A stretch of 64,000 nt of DNA, from contig ML681964.1 of NCBI GenBank assembly GCA_007922195.1, forward strand, positions 8,622,597 to 8,686,596. Reading direction: 5' to 3'. Under the pieces are notes generated by a model, which worked only from the letters and a program-made list of their open reading frames with translations, did no database searches and was not told where the DNA came from. The number at the start of each line of letters is the position of its first letter. Within the stretch, counting starts at the first letter, position 1. Made by a program: the position numbers and the translations under genes. The DNA comes from Podocnemis expansa. Its lineage: Eukaryota; Chordata; Testudines; Podocnemididae. Shown here in pieces: positions 24,036 through 34,660 of this stretch.

Positions 24036-24330
24036 TGGGTTATAGATGTGTAAGAGAGAAAAGAATAGGCCATTTAGTTCATCCTGCTACTAAGGCAGGG
24101 TTGCGTGCTACACTACAGTATATTTTCTTTGTCTACTCTTGTTTTAAATGTCAGGCATCAGTACTTCCCATGGGAGACTATTCCTCAGTCTATTAGATCC
24201 CCATTGTTAGGAAGTTTCCCCTGATGTTCAGGCCGAATGCTTATTTTGAATCTCTGCTGATCTCCATACTGAACTCGCTCTGCATCTTTTCCAGAGTATT
24301 TGCTGCACTAAAATATCTTTCAAAGTCAAG
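24036..24330 (-). mobile_element. CR1-type LINE fragment
   Basis: Minus-strand CR1-like 3' part: 'gccatttagttcatcctgct', 'acttcccatgggagactatt', 'cctcagtctattagatcccc' and 'taggaagtttcccctgatgt'. Ends are approximate. Confidence 0.6.
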
Positions 24331-24690
24331 AAAATACAAGCCCCTCAGTGAGATTTTTAAAGCTGTGAGTTATGATTTTTTTCAAGTAAATGAGAAATAT
24401 TAAGTCAAAGAGAAAATTTGCCATTCATTCTTAAACTCAGATTTGGAGAATTTCGCTAAAGCTGTTTGAGTGACTAATTGGCTGCTTCCTACACAGCCTC
24501 GTTAGGATTTTTATTAACCTCTTATGGCCCAGTGTGAGGCCAGCATCCCATTGCAGAGTATTATGGGGATGTACAATAAAGAAGGATAATGATCCTGTAG
24601 TATATGGAGACCCAAAACATATTAAAACTTAAAAAGGAGATCCTTTATCGTGGTACAAGTTCTCATAGACAACAAATCAACTTTATATGT

Positions 24691-24718
24691 TTGTTTAGTT
24701 TTAAATATGTGAAGCACT
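24691..24718 (+). repeat. 28-bp direct repeat, copy 1
   Basis: Identical over 28 bases to 25730-25757 (begins TTGTTTAGTTTTAAA, ends GTGAAGCACT). See the finding on this pair. Confidence 0.9.
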
Positions 24719-25367
24719 CACATACCTCTCGACCTGCCACCTCCAACTACAGCTGTAGAATGCTTTGTCTTCTAACGCTATAGAGCTATTTGTCACACTG
24801 GCCACCAAGTGACAATAAGCATAACAAACATACATACAGCATTACAGACCATTTTCCTTCTCAGATCCTATTCTGCCACTTATACCCATATAGGTCCAGG
24901 AACAATGGTAGTTCTTATTCCCTGGGAAACAAAGATTATGGAGCTGTCTAGCTCTAATGGCAGCATTAGCCACACTTAAGCAAGCAGGGTAGAAGTTGGC
25001 ATGGGGGCCTCATTCCAGTTTAACAATGGCCATCCATGCTGACGGGAATCAAAAGAGATCTCATTCTGCACCCTATCAATGCATGCTGCAGCAACTGGAA
25101 ACTTTGCGAGTTCCAAAAAGTTCAACACTCTGTGTGCTATTCTATGTGGAATGCAACTCCACATGGCTTCCAATGAATGGCTGTGCCTTCAAGGTACTAT
25201 TTATTATTAGAACATTAACTGTTAATTCTGCAGTAGCTGAATTCAAATTTTTATCTGGCAGCAGCCTATATTTAAAGTGTATTAATTATTTTTCACTGCT
25301 CCATCATGCACAGTGTAAAGAGTACACAGTCATATGGACTTGCACACCTGTCTGTAACGTTACTTTG
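24719..25367. other. Unassigned sequence between the direct repeats
   Basis: Contains a 152-codon open frame (24996-25454) with no domain I recognise. It runs into the Penelope fragment at 25368, which argues against it being a host gene. Confidence 0.4.
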
Positions 25368-25478
25368 ATGAGTTCTCCCATCTTCAAATCAGCTGTCGAA
25401 GTGGGATATTCTCCCACAAAACCTCATGCAATAAATAAATTCATTAGTCTTTAAAAGTGCCACCAGACTCCTTCTCTA
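25368..25478 (+). mobile_element. Penelope-like 3' end fragment
   Basis: 'gaagtgggatattctcccac', 'ctcatgcaataaataaattc' and 'ttagtctttaaaagtgccac' match the 3' part of the copy at 4757-5746. Confidence 0.75.
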
Positions 25479-25729
25479 TAATCACTGCCATAGTTCTGCT
25501 AAGGTTGAGAAAATTGAGCAATCTAATATACCTTTCAAATGCTCTGCGGCTGTGATAAAAAAAAATTCCAATGCATTTAAAAGATTTAATTAATTTGCAC
25601 TTTATCATAATTGCCTGTTGGTCCAAGTTCTGTTCTCAGAAACAAGGTGTACCAGTTTCAACTCTCTTATTGAATGTAAGTTTTTCTATTTGTTTTTGTA
25701 TACTGCAGTATATTTCCCATTCCTTCATC

Positions 25730-25757
25730 TTGTTTAGTTTTAAATATGTGAAGCACT
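25730..25757 (+). repeat. 28-bp direct repeat, copy 2
   Basis: Second exact copy of the 28-base sequence at 24691-24718, 1,039 bases downstream. Confidence 0.9.
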
Positions 25758-26102
25758 ATCACTGCTCCTCCAAGAGCATTTCTCAATCTTCATAATTTTT
25801 GGCAAGATGCATTTGTGTACCTGAGACTACCACTAGATTAATCATCTTTGAAAAGCTGTTGAAATATTCTTTAGTAGCTCTTAAAAATTAGTTCTCTAAT
25901 AATGGTATTGTTTTTATATTGTATTCATATACCATAACTATTCAAGCATACCATATTTAATCACTGATTCTGAGAATATTTTTTCTCTAGTAATGTAGTC
26001 AATTACCTTTCCACTCCTTTTTAAACTTTCCAGCATCCATGTCCAAAAACTCTGATTAGTTAAGTGAGTAGACAGTCCTCTGATGGAAGCAGGATTCTGG
26101 AT
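25758..26102. other. Unassigned AT-rich sequence
   Basis: Nothing recognised before the MITE at 26103. Confidence 0.45.
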
Positions 26103-26507
26103 GGCTATAACCCATTTTGAAATAAAATCCTTATTTCAAAATAAGTTTAATTCGAATTAGCAAAATGTTAATTCGAATTAAGGGAAAGCCTGTAATCCAA
26201 ACAGCTGTTATTTCGAAATGGTTATTTTGAAATAAAGCCGTTTGGACCTGTTATTTTGAAACAGTTGTTTTGAAACAATGGTGTTGTTTCGAAACAACAG
26301 GTCTAACTGGCGTTATTTTGAAATATCCATTTCGAAATAACAGCCATTTCAAAAACATCGGGGTTTAACTTTTTTGAAACAATGATTCTTATTTCGAAAA
26401 GACAGGATCCGTCCTTTCGAAATAAGAAAATGTCGTGTAGACTAAATTTCTTTTATTTCAAAATAACAAGTGTTATTTCGAAAGAAAAGTGCCGTGTAGA
26501 CATACCC
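26103..26507. mobile_element. Palindrome-rich MITE (TTTCGAAA type)
   Basis: Its right end is CGTGTAGACATACCC. The left end GGCTATAACCC appears to have lost the TCTACAC part. Flanking triplets are GAT and AAT, one mismatch from a 3-bp duplication. The interior repeats TTATTTCGAAATAA-like palindromes and includes two TTAATTCGAATTA palindromes near 26145-26180. Confidence 0.75.
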
Positions 26508-27898
26508 AATGAGTTAATGTTCATAAATCTATATTCATTATAAACTCACAGTATACTTCACCTTGAGGTCCCTGTCTTTGCATTTGGCTGACGCTATAGT
26601 TTTAGATTTATAATAAAAACAGAATAAATGTTGACATTCTCCAACAGTGCACCCACTTCCTCTCCATCTTGGCTTGTGAAGGCCAGTGGAGAAGAGTTCA
26701 AAGTGGAGCTGGCATAATTATTTGTATTATTTTTGAGATCACTGAATATGCCAAAATATGCACTTTGTGGGGCATCAGACTTATTTGTGAATTTGGGTAT
26801 AATTCAGTATCAGTTTCAGCTAAACTAAACTGGATTTTTTTAAAAGTAGAAATGGTTCATTTTGACTTTTTGTTTCAAAATGATGTTTTGACTTTTGCTT
26901 TTAAACAGAAATTACTTTTGTAATTTAGCTTTTTTAAAAATAAAACAGGGTGAAAAACAAACAAACAAAAAGATCAACTTAGGCTGAACAAAAAGTTTTG
27001 TGTGAGTGAAAATGAATTTTTTTCAGACTTTTTTTTCCCCTGGAGGGGCGGGGTCAGGAAGAAAAATTGAAAAACTTTAGTTTCAGTTTGACCTGAACCA
27101 AACTTTTATTGGTTTGAATCTGGAGCCAAAAAATCTATTATTTGCTCTGCCCCGGTCCAAAGCACAAATTCTGACTCAAAGTGCCCCCTACACCTCTAGT
27201 ATTTCAGAGAATAAAACCAACCAAAAGTCAAGCTGAGCAGACTTGGCACTAGTCCTCATGAATTACTGACTCCCCCTCCCCACCTCCACCTGAGGTGCTG
27301 AGAGTTTGGACTCACAATCAAGACCACAAATTTTCAGAATGCATGTCAAATGTGCCTGCAGTAAGCCAAACCTGTCTAACCATAATCTGTTCTTTAGAAG
27401 GGAACATTACTCCTGGAGCTAAAAAATTGCTTCACTGAGAAAATCTGGTCATGTTTCTAAGGAAGCATCTACTAATGGCAAGAGAAGACAGGTATATTCT
27501 TCATATGAAAGTCCTTATGCCAGCACTTAGAACTGTTCAACCTTATTTTAGGAACTGGTAACAGAGTATGGCTGTGGGTTTCATCCTCTGTGTTGCAACC
27601 TACCTCAGGGGCCACATAAGTCATGTGATAATGAATGCAATAAACAGGCAGAGGTAGAAATTTGATCTCTCTTAATGAGGAATTAAACCAGTCATAGGGA
27701 GCATCCATATTGCATCCAGCTGGGAAATTAGGTTTCCTTTAGTAAAGTATATGACCTTTAAGATTAGAACACTGGCATTTTCTAGACTACCACTAGAAGG
27801 AATTCTTAAGACGATATGTACAGTACCTAGAACTGTGGTTTCCAAAGAGTTAATGTAAAAGGAATGACAAGTAATGATTTAAAGGGAACAAGAAAGAA
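26508..27898. other. Unassigned sequence, partly A/T-patterned
   Basis: About 26830-27130 is rich in runs like 'tttgtttcaaaatgatgttt' and 'gaacaaaaagttttgtgtga', probably an old simple-pattern repeat. An (AAAC)n run lies near 26956. No gene recognised. Confidence 0.4.
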
Positions 27899-28006
27899 GA
27901 ATGATCCAGTAGTTGAGGCACTAGGCAAGGATTTGGGAGATAGTGGTTCAGTTCTCTGCTCCACTACAGACTTCCAGTGTGACCTTGAGCATGTTAGGTA
28001 GTCTCT
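27899..28006 (+). repeat. MIR/CORE-type SINE, left half
   Basis: tRNA-like head and core: 'tgaggcactaggcaaggatt', 'agatagtggttcagttctct', 'tccactacagacttccagtg', 'tgaccttgagcatgtta'. It is cut by a MITE and resumes at 28575. Confidence 0.75.
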
Positions 28007-28574
28007 TGTATGTCTACATGGAGGCTCTGTTAAGTCAATTTAGAAAGGTCAACTTTAAGACGACATAGAACGTCCACATTCCAAATTCCTGTAGACTGCC
28101 CATGTACACACTGGCAGCTGCTAGGTCAACTTAATGCTTAAGTTGACCTTATTAAGTCCACTTAAGCCAGTGCAGATGGGGCATAGGCCTTAAGTCAACT
28201 TAATAAGGTCGATTTAAGAGCTATGCCCTTTCAACACTGACTTAAATCGACTTAATATGGTCAACCTAAGCATTAAGTCGACCTTAAGAGGTAGTGTTAT
28301 TAAGTCAACTTAATAGATTCCCAGTGTGGACAGAGCTTTCCTTAGGTCAGCATAAGGAAATTTAAGTCAACCTAAGGCTCTAGCATAGACATACCCTTGG
28401 GTATGCCTACATTGTAGCTGTGATGGAGACTTCCAACCTAAGTGGACAGCTTTGCCTTAACCTGGCTTGAGGCAGCATGGCTTGGACTCCTGAGGCACAA
28501 TATGCACATAGCTGTTTTTAGGATGCTCAGAGTCCTCAGGCTTAGAGGCTTACAGCTGCAGTGTGGACATATCC
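28007..28574. mobile_element. Two-part MITE (TTAAGTCGACTTAA type)
   Basis: The outer ends are TGTATGTCTACATG and GTGTGGACATATCC, flanked by TCT at 28004-28006 and 28575-28577. The first part (28007-28396) is packed with TTAAGTCGACTTAA-like palindromes ('aagtcgaccttaag', 'cttaatatggtc') and ends with its own right terminus 'tagacataccc'. A fresh left terminus GGGTATGCCTACA begins at 28399, and the second part (28399-28574) has a different, GC-richer interior. The single triplet duplication at the outer ends suggests the pair may have moved as one unit. Confidence 0.75.
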
Positions 28575-28675
28575 TCTGTTCTTCCACTCCATATCTGTAA
28601 AATGGGGATAAGTAGCACTTTGCTACCTCATAGGGGTGTGGTGAAGATAAATACACTCTAGACTGTGAGAGACCC
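28575..28675 (+). repeat. MIR/CORE-type SINE, right half
   Basis: 'atatctgtaaaatggggata', 'gcactttgctacctcatagg' and 'ggtgaagataaatacactct' continue the SINE from 28006. Removing the MITE restores the expected order. Confidence 0.78.
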
Positions 28676-29731
28676 ACATAATGATTAAGAGTGAAAGAGA
28701 GTACTTAAAAATAGATATTTCCAAAACCTTCCAGATATCTGCACTTAATTCCTTCTTTAATTGCCTGGTTCAAATTTTACATTTATTGCAATGTATTGAA
28801 AAACAATAGGGCTATAAATGTAGACTGGGTAATTGCTGCATAACTTTCACAATATCTTATTTACATAACTAATTTACTTGCATCTTGCATTTTAATTAAC
28901 CCACAATCAGTGTTTCAATGAAATTTTAATTTAGTGTACAAAATTGAAAAAGTTGTCAAATGTTGCACTTAGTCATGCAGCTATGGGTTTCATTGTCTAT
29001 TCAGTAAGATTAAGGACTCTACAATTAAGATGAATTTAATCCATGAATTCACTGAGCATTTTACAAACCCTTGTTTTTGCCTGCTGAATTGTCTTTAAAA
29101 CAGGAACATGAAAATAATACCAAAATAAAGGCTAGACTAATATATTGTGCTAACACAAAATAATTTTTACTAACAATATTTTTTTTCAATAGATAGTAAC
29201 AAAAAGTTAGGGGGCAAATGCTGAAGAAGGAAAATGAGGGAAGTTGAGATTTTTTCTTAAAAGCACTTCATTCCAACACTGAAAATGTGTGTAGAAGTGG
29301 CAGAATCTGGTTCTTAGAATGTTTATTGGGTGAAGATCAACTATTTAAATCTTTTAAAATTTTGAGGTTAATTGCAGCCTAAAAGGAAGTATTTCAGTTT
29401 CAAATTCTCTGTTAATTAAGTCATGACACTAGGCAGAGTTTGGTTGCTTTTGTTTTGGTTTCTGTTCAAACAGCAGAAAATCTCATTTAGATTTTCTAAA
29501 CCTATAAGAGCTACATTACTCTATAGATAAATATCTGTAAAATTCACATTTCTTGTTCTTCCTCTGACAATGCAGTGGGTATTCAATGGACTCCATGCAT
29601 ACTCACTGACATTAATCCCCATAATTTTGGAAGTAAATATTTAGCTGCTTTTTTCTATGACTAAATTAGAATATTGTTCAGGTATAAACTCCATTATTCA
29701 ACTGAAAATTCCTGAAAGAATACAAGTTCCA
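28676..29731. other. Unassigned AT-rich sequence
   Basis: No gene or repeat recognised. Confidence 0.45.
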
Positions 29732-29930
29732 AAGGGGTTGCCATGTTAGTCTAGTTCACCAAAATAAGCAAGGAGTCCTGTGGCACTTAGACTAACAAAT
29801 TCGTTTATCACACGAGCTTTTGTGGGAGAAAAGCCCACTTCAAAGCATCTGATGAAAGCTTATGTGATAAATAAACTTGTTAGTTTTTAAATGCCAAGGG
29901 ACTCCTTGCTTGTTTTGCTGAAATAATGTC
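29732..29930. repeat. Palindromic pair of Penelope-like 3' ends
   Basis: It begins with the minus-strand 3' terminus ('ttccaaaggggttgccatgt'), runs through 'caaggagtcctgtggcactt' and 'gagcttttgtgggagaa', then turns near 'catctgatg' into the plus-strand version ('aagcttatgtgataaat', 'gttagtttttaaatgcca', 'gggactccttgcttg'). The plus arm lacks the 'gtgggattttctccca' part. Similar to 4270-4482. Confidence 0.75.
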
Positions 29931-30804
29931 AATCTTCCCAGTTTTCTATACATCGATGCACTCATACAGTCACCTCAGAATAGACATAAAAATGCAATGA
30001 CATTTTAAAAGATAATCACTTTGGAAGTCATGTCATCCTATTTATAACTTTTCTGTGCTTGGGAATATGTTGAAGTAAACATTAATGTGAAGATAATTAA
30101 CAGAAAGTGCAGTACATTGGATGACTTTATTCATTGCTTTTGAGCAGAACAAACAGAATGGTACACTGCCTTTTACTTGACTTGAAATGTAAAGGCTGAG
30201 ATTTGGGCAAAAGATGTAATTTAGTTATTTCAGGGTACTTGTGTGTCAACGTGTACACCACAAGTGGTAATGCAATTTTTCTGCTGCGCTATTTATCCAG
30301 CATTCTGTCTGGCACAACGTTCCCCCTAGACAGAAGGTGCTGGCATATTACAGATGCAGGCAACAAACATTTGATCTTCAGTTATATTGCCTTTCTTTCA
30401 AAAACAGCAGGACAAACAAAGCTGAGATTTGGATGCCTTTAACTGAGCATAACCCCGAATTGAGGGGCAAGCTGGAATTTCAGATCTACACTTTATGAAT
30501 AAATGTAAATGTAATACAATCTTTAAAAGATATTTTATAAAAATATCCTCTCACATTTTTAGTTGTTGTTCACATCAGTGGTGTTGCTTTATATAACCAA
30601 GCATGGTGTGCAATCGCAAGGCATATCAGCTGAGTGAATTTAGAGCAGGATTTAAAAAAAAAAAGGAATGGAAACATTTCATTAAAGCTCTCCCCAACTT
30701 ATTCACAAATAACTAGAGTGTCACAGGAATATTTAGTGCCATGTCACTCCTCTGTGGGAGTGTATGGTGGAATATTGGATTGCATGATAAGGACAGAGGA
30801 ATAT
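29931..30804. other. Unassigned AT-rich sequence
   Basis: No gene or repeat recognised. Confidence 0.4.
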
Positions 30805-30942
30805 AATGTGCAAATGTAACACGTATCATCATGGTTCACAGTCAAATTGGAAGGACATAGCAAGTGGGGACCCACTGGGATCCGTTCTCGGTCAGGTTCT
30901 GTTCAATATTTTCATTAGTGACTTAGACAGTGATATAGGGTA
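30805..30942 (+). mobile_element. CR1 LINE reverse transcriptase fragment
   Basis: 'gtggggacccactgggatcc', 'gttctcggtcaggttctgtt' and 'caatattttcattagtgact' translate to the SVLG.VLFNIFISDLD block of CR1 RT motif B. The fragment stops exactly at the 5' LTR of the Gypsy element. I do not find the rest of the CR1 beyond 34838. Confidence 0.7.
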
Positions 30943-31573
30943 TGTAGTAATTCTTGGGGGAGGAAGGGGTTAACACTCTGGTCAATAAGTCCCAGGACAG
31001 ACAATAGGAACAAATCACAGGTTTTTGAATTGGAACAGCAGACTTGCCTGTTCCTGTCTGGATGCAGCAGAGCTCCTGAGAGGATCAGGAGGAGGCCAGA
31101 GGGGCCTGAGGAAGAATCCAGCAACATCCTTACCAAAGATAAGTTAAGTTTGTTACTGACCAGGCATGGGTAGAGCAGGGAATGTTTACTTAGATGCGGT
31201 CAGGGTATTTTCTTTGTTTTTGGCTTGTTTTTGGATTTCTATATGCTGAGCACATGAACCCCCTCCCCATCCCCTGTAATTACCTAAGTTAATTCCCAGA
31301 GAAGCAACTCTCTGTGTTTCTATCTGTTCTTTTTAATTAAAGATTTTCCCTTTTAAGTAAGCTCTGATTCTGTGTCCTGAAAGGCAAGAGGTTTGTGTGC
31401 ACGTGCCTCAGACTGCACAGGCAGCTACTAGAAGGGATTGTGTTCCAGTTTCAGCTGATATTCCAGCTGTGGTTCAGTCACTCTCCAGAGAGGGGAATAA
31501 AAGTGATTGCAAGTACCTCACAGGAGGGAATTCCCAAGTGTGCCTTCCTGGGTTCCCAAGAGGTTATTTTGCA
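30943..31573 (+). repeat. 5' LTR of the Gypsy element
   Basis: It starts TGTAGTAATTCTTGGG and probably ends TTTTGCA just before the primer site. It contains 'ttaattaaagattttccctt', a candidate polyadenylation region. The first 170 or so bases match the sequence at 34661. Confidence 0.65.
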
Positions 31574-31579
31574 TTTGGG

Positions 31580-31590
31580 TGGTGGCAGCG
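31580..31590 (+). promoter_or_regulatory. Candidate primer binding site (tRNA-Leu type)
   Basis: TGGTGGCAGCG, six bases after the presumed LTR end, is complementary to the 3' end of vertebrate tRNA-Leu(AAG) as I recall it (...CGCTGCCACCA). It would prime minus-strand synthesis. The assignment rests on 11 bases. Confidence 0.55.
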
Positions 31591-32030
31591 ATACCACTCC
31601 AAGGCCAGGAAATGGAGGCCTTGGAGAGTTTTAAGATCAGGCTTTAAGGCCAGTGGCTTTTAAGGCATGTTGCAGGCCCCCACCTTCTGCACTCAGAGTG
31701 GGGAAACAGCCTTGACATGGTGGCATAGCAGTGTGGACTTTTTTGAACCAGAAACACAAACCTAAGGATTTTTAAAAGGACACCTTTTGTTTTGCCTGTT
31801 GGGTAGTGGGCATTTTGGGAGAATTTTTTTTTCCTCTTCTTGTCTCTTGTCTTTTTATTTTTTCTTTTGCTGCCTGGGGGAAGAGGCATGCAAGGGGTTT
31901 AACTGGCAAAACCAGGGAGTCCAAAACAAGCAGGTTTTTTTTTTCTAGCTTTTGTGGCAACAGGATAGCTAGGCCAGAGTAGGGCAGGGAAGCAGGCCAG
32001 TGAATGCGTTTGTGGTGGGGCAGAGGAGCC

Positions 32031-32927
32031 ATGGAGACACCAGCCCCAGATCAGTCCCAGAAGTCCAACTCCAAGGCAGACATGTGGAGTGGGGACGAGG
32101 AAGGGGGTAATAAGCCCACGGAGGCAGGAGTGGATAGAGGCAGCCATGTACCTTCTGTACCACGAGGGACAAGCTCGGAGGATGTCTTTAAGACAGAAGG
32201 ATCTCTAACTAAGATTGAGATGGAGTTCTTCCTAGAGATGAAGCGCATAGAAGCAGAGCAGAAGGAAAAGCAGTGGCACTTTGAGCTGGAGAAAGCTGAG
32301 AAACTGGGCACTGCAGCTACACTGGCTTCTGCTACTACCAATCCTACCCCGGTTTATGCACTCCAACCCAAGAAATACCCAGCGTACCAGGTAGGAGATG
32401 ATGCAGAGGCCTTCCCAGAAAATTTTGAAAGGGCCTGCCTTGGGTACAGCATCTCCCCAGACCACTACATGGTGGAGTTGAGGCCACAGCTCAGTGGACC
32501 CTTAGCAGAAGTGGCAGCTGAAATGCCTAGAGAAACCATGAACAATTATGAGCTCTTTAAACAAAGGGCCAGAATGAGGATGGGGCTGACTCCTGAACAT
32601 GCCCGTCGCCGGTTCAGAGCCCTACGGTGGAAGCCAGGCGTGGCATTCACCCAACATGCCTACCAAATTGATAAAAATTGGAATCCCTGGGTATCAGGGG
32701 CACAAGCTAAAACTGTGGAGGAGTTCTCTCTCCTAATACAACTGGAACAGTTCCTAGAGGGTGTTCCTGAAGAAATACAAAGATATATCCTGGATGGGAA
32801 GCCCAAATCTATATCAGAGGCGGGGGAGATTGGAGCCAGATCGGTGGAAGTGACAGAGAGGACCCGAACTGATAGCAGTTTGTGGGGGTCCCAGGAGGGG
32901 TGTCCAGAGACAGCATATCACCACTAG
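32031..32927 (+). pseudogene. Gag polyprotein of Gypsy element, SCAN-like capsid
   Basis: The ATG at 32031 sits in a good start context (gagccATGG); the frame is also open upstream to 32004. The 298 codons comprise an acidic N-terminal part, a charged helix near residues 65-95 (FFLEMKRIEAEQKEKQW), and a capsid part with YPAYQVGDDAEAFPENFERAC and then LLIQLEQFLEGVPEEIQRYI, which closely resembles the SCAN domain signature. Vertebrate SCAN domains derive from gag of this kind of element. It would form the particle shell in the cytoplasm. The frame ends at a TAG at 32925, but the same frame continues open to 33236 and contains a zinc knuckle, so the TAG cuts gag short. Confident as gag; doubtful as a working protein. 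Confidence 0.8.
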
Positions 32928-33056
32928 GGAAAACCCAAGGGCCAACCTCACAGGGAGGAGCCTGTTACAGCAAAAGGGAAGCCTCAGACACCTTCTCATC
33001 CCACAGCCCCATTCTCCAGCAACAAACTTCACTCCAGTGACCAGCCAGCTGGGCGG

Positions 33057-33098
33057 TGTTTTAAATGTAATGAGCTGGGGCATGTGAAGGTGAACTGC
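33057..33098 (+). other. Gag zinc knuckle (CCHC)
   Basis: CFKCNELGHVKVNC fits C-x2-C-x4-H-x4-C, the nucleic-acid binding knuckle of gag nucleocapsids. It is in the same frame as the gag above, downstream of the TAG at 32925. Confidence 0.85.
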
Positions 33099-33237
33099 CC
33101 CAAGAGCACAGAGTGCAGTTCCTTGCAGCGGGTCACACCTTGTGCCTGCAGGCCCAGACGCCCCACAGATACCCCCAGACCAAAGGGAGATCATGAGTGT
33201 GGGCAGGAAGGAAGTTGTCAGATAGAGAGACACTAGA

Positions 33238-33633
33238 GTGCAGGTGTCAGCAATCCACAAGTCCTTAGTGGACCCCGAAAGCATCAATGTAAAATCTCAA
33301 GTAACTGTTCAACCCTTCAAGGTAAGCTCTTTTGACCTGCCTACCACAGAGTTGCCTGTGCAGTACAAAGGCTGGTCAGGGACCTGGAGTTTTGCAGTCT
33401 ATGATGATTATCCCATTCCCATGCTGGTGGGAGAGGACTTAACGAACCACATGAGGCTAGCCAAAAGGTTGGCGCCATCACCCACAGCCAGGCTAAGCAG
33501 GTCTCCCCATCTAACCCTGTTACTGAGCCTTCTACCAGGGTCCAGTCTGTGTTCCCAGATGCTAGAGGACCAGAGACCCAAACAGAGGTGGCAGACCCGG
33601 ACCCCAACCCAGCATCTACAACAGCAGCAGTAG
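33238..33633 (+). pseudogene. Protease remnant of Gypsy element
   Basis: This frame is offset by one base from gag. Residues near 33400-33440 read YPIPMLVGEDLT, resembling the C-terminal part of retropepsins (usual L-L-G-x-D). I do not see the D-[ST]-G active site, so the N-terminal half is deleted or decayed. A one-base frame change near 33465-33475 moves the reading into the next open stretch. No active enzyme expected. Confidence 0.55.
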
Positions 33634-34361
33634 AGGCAGTCCTCGATACCCAGCCAGAACAAGAGCCAGACCCAGTGCTTGCAGCATCCTCAGGGTCATG
33701 GAAGCCAGCATTAGAGGATGCCACCAGACCTGTACTTGTGGTAGCAGCTGACCCTTCACAAAAGGCTGTCCTGGAATCTGCAACACAACCCCATGCACCA
33801 GCAGAGAGTGTTTCACGACCAGGAAAGGCACCCACATCATCTGCATCTCTTCCAGAGGGACTGAGCCTGAGTCCACAACCCAGGGAAGAACTGAGGTCCC
33901 CAGCATCAAGGGAGCAGTTCCAAGCCAAGCAGGAGGCAAATGAGAGGTTCAAGGGAGCTTGGAGGTTGGCACCGAGTGGCCCATCACCTCTCAGCTCTTC
34001 AAATAGGTCCAGGCGTGGTATCGAAAGAGGACTTTTACACAAAGAGACTCTCTTGGGTAGGCACCAGGAGGACTGGTATCCTCAGAGACAGTTGGTAGTT
34101 CCAACTAAGTACAGGGTAAAGCTCTTGAGCTTTGCCCAGGACCATCCTAATGGCCATGCTGGGGTGAACAAGACCAAAGACAAGTGGGGAAGGGCTTGCT
34201 GGACTTGTGGGGCCAGAGGGCACTTCAGGAGAGAGTGCCTGGCCCAGAAAGATAGGATGAGTCCCAGGGTAGGGACTGAGCCAGAGACACCTGTGGCCTG
34301 GAGGAAACAAAGGAGATGTTTCTGGTGCTGGGAGCTAGGTCATATAAGATTAAAGACGTGA
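33549..34361 (+). pseudogene. Pol remnant: linker, integrase zinc domain, extra zinc knuckles
   Basis: The first 100 or so residues are Pro, Glu and Ala-rich without a fold I recognise. From about 33900 the sequence resembles the start of Gypsy integrase: REQFQAKQEANERF, GLLHKETLLGR, RQLVVPTKYRVKLLSFAQDH, then GHAGVNKTK, which supplies the H-x3-H half of the zinc-binding H2C2. Instead of the expected catalytic core it passes into CWTCGARGHFRREC (34197-34238), a gag-type zinc knuckle, and then CFWCWELGHIRLKT, a second knuckle missing its last cysteine. No RT, RNase H or integrase D,D-35-E. Order and content indicate internal deletion and joining of a gag piece. Confidence 0.65.
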
Positions 34362-34650
34362 GGGCAAGAAGGCCCAAGCTGAGCAGGTCTGGGATGGACA
34401 AGAAAGAAGGGTTGATACAGACAGCAGCCTGGGTGCAGCCCTCAACTGGGAAGAGGGACACCACAGATAAAGCGGTTGGGATGGAGAGAGCCCAGACTAA
34501 CAGTGGAGCCCGGTTGAGATCATGTGACTTGTAGTGAATTTTATATGTGTACATTGTACTATATTAACCATGTTTTTTCCTAGTCCTGGGAAGAAATCAA
34601 AGCCAGTGTGGGTCCAGCCTACACTAGGCTGCCCAGCACCGTCTGTTGAT

Positions 34651-34660
34651 TTAGGGGGCA
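34651..34660 (+). promoter_or_regulatory. Candidate polypurine tract
   Basis: TTAGGGGGCA directly precedes the 3' LTR start (TGTAGTAATT), where a plus-strand primer tract is expected. Short and imperfect. Confidence 0.45.

Noticed and set aside
24996..25454. 152-codon open frame as a host gene
   Set aside because: No recognisable motif, low-quality composition, and it reads into a Penelope 3' end.
33341..34042. 233-codon minus-strand open frame
   Set aside because: It is the reverse of the Pro/Glu-rich linker of the Gypsy pol remnant.
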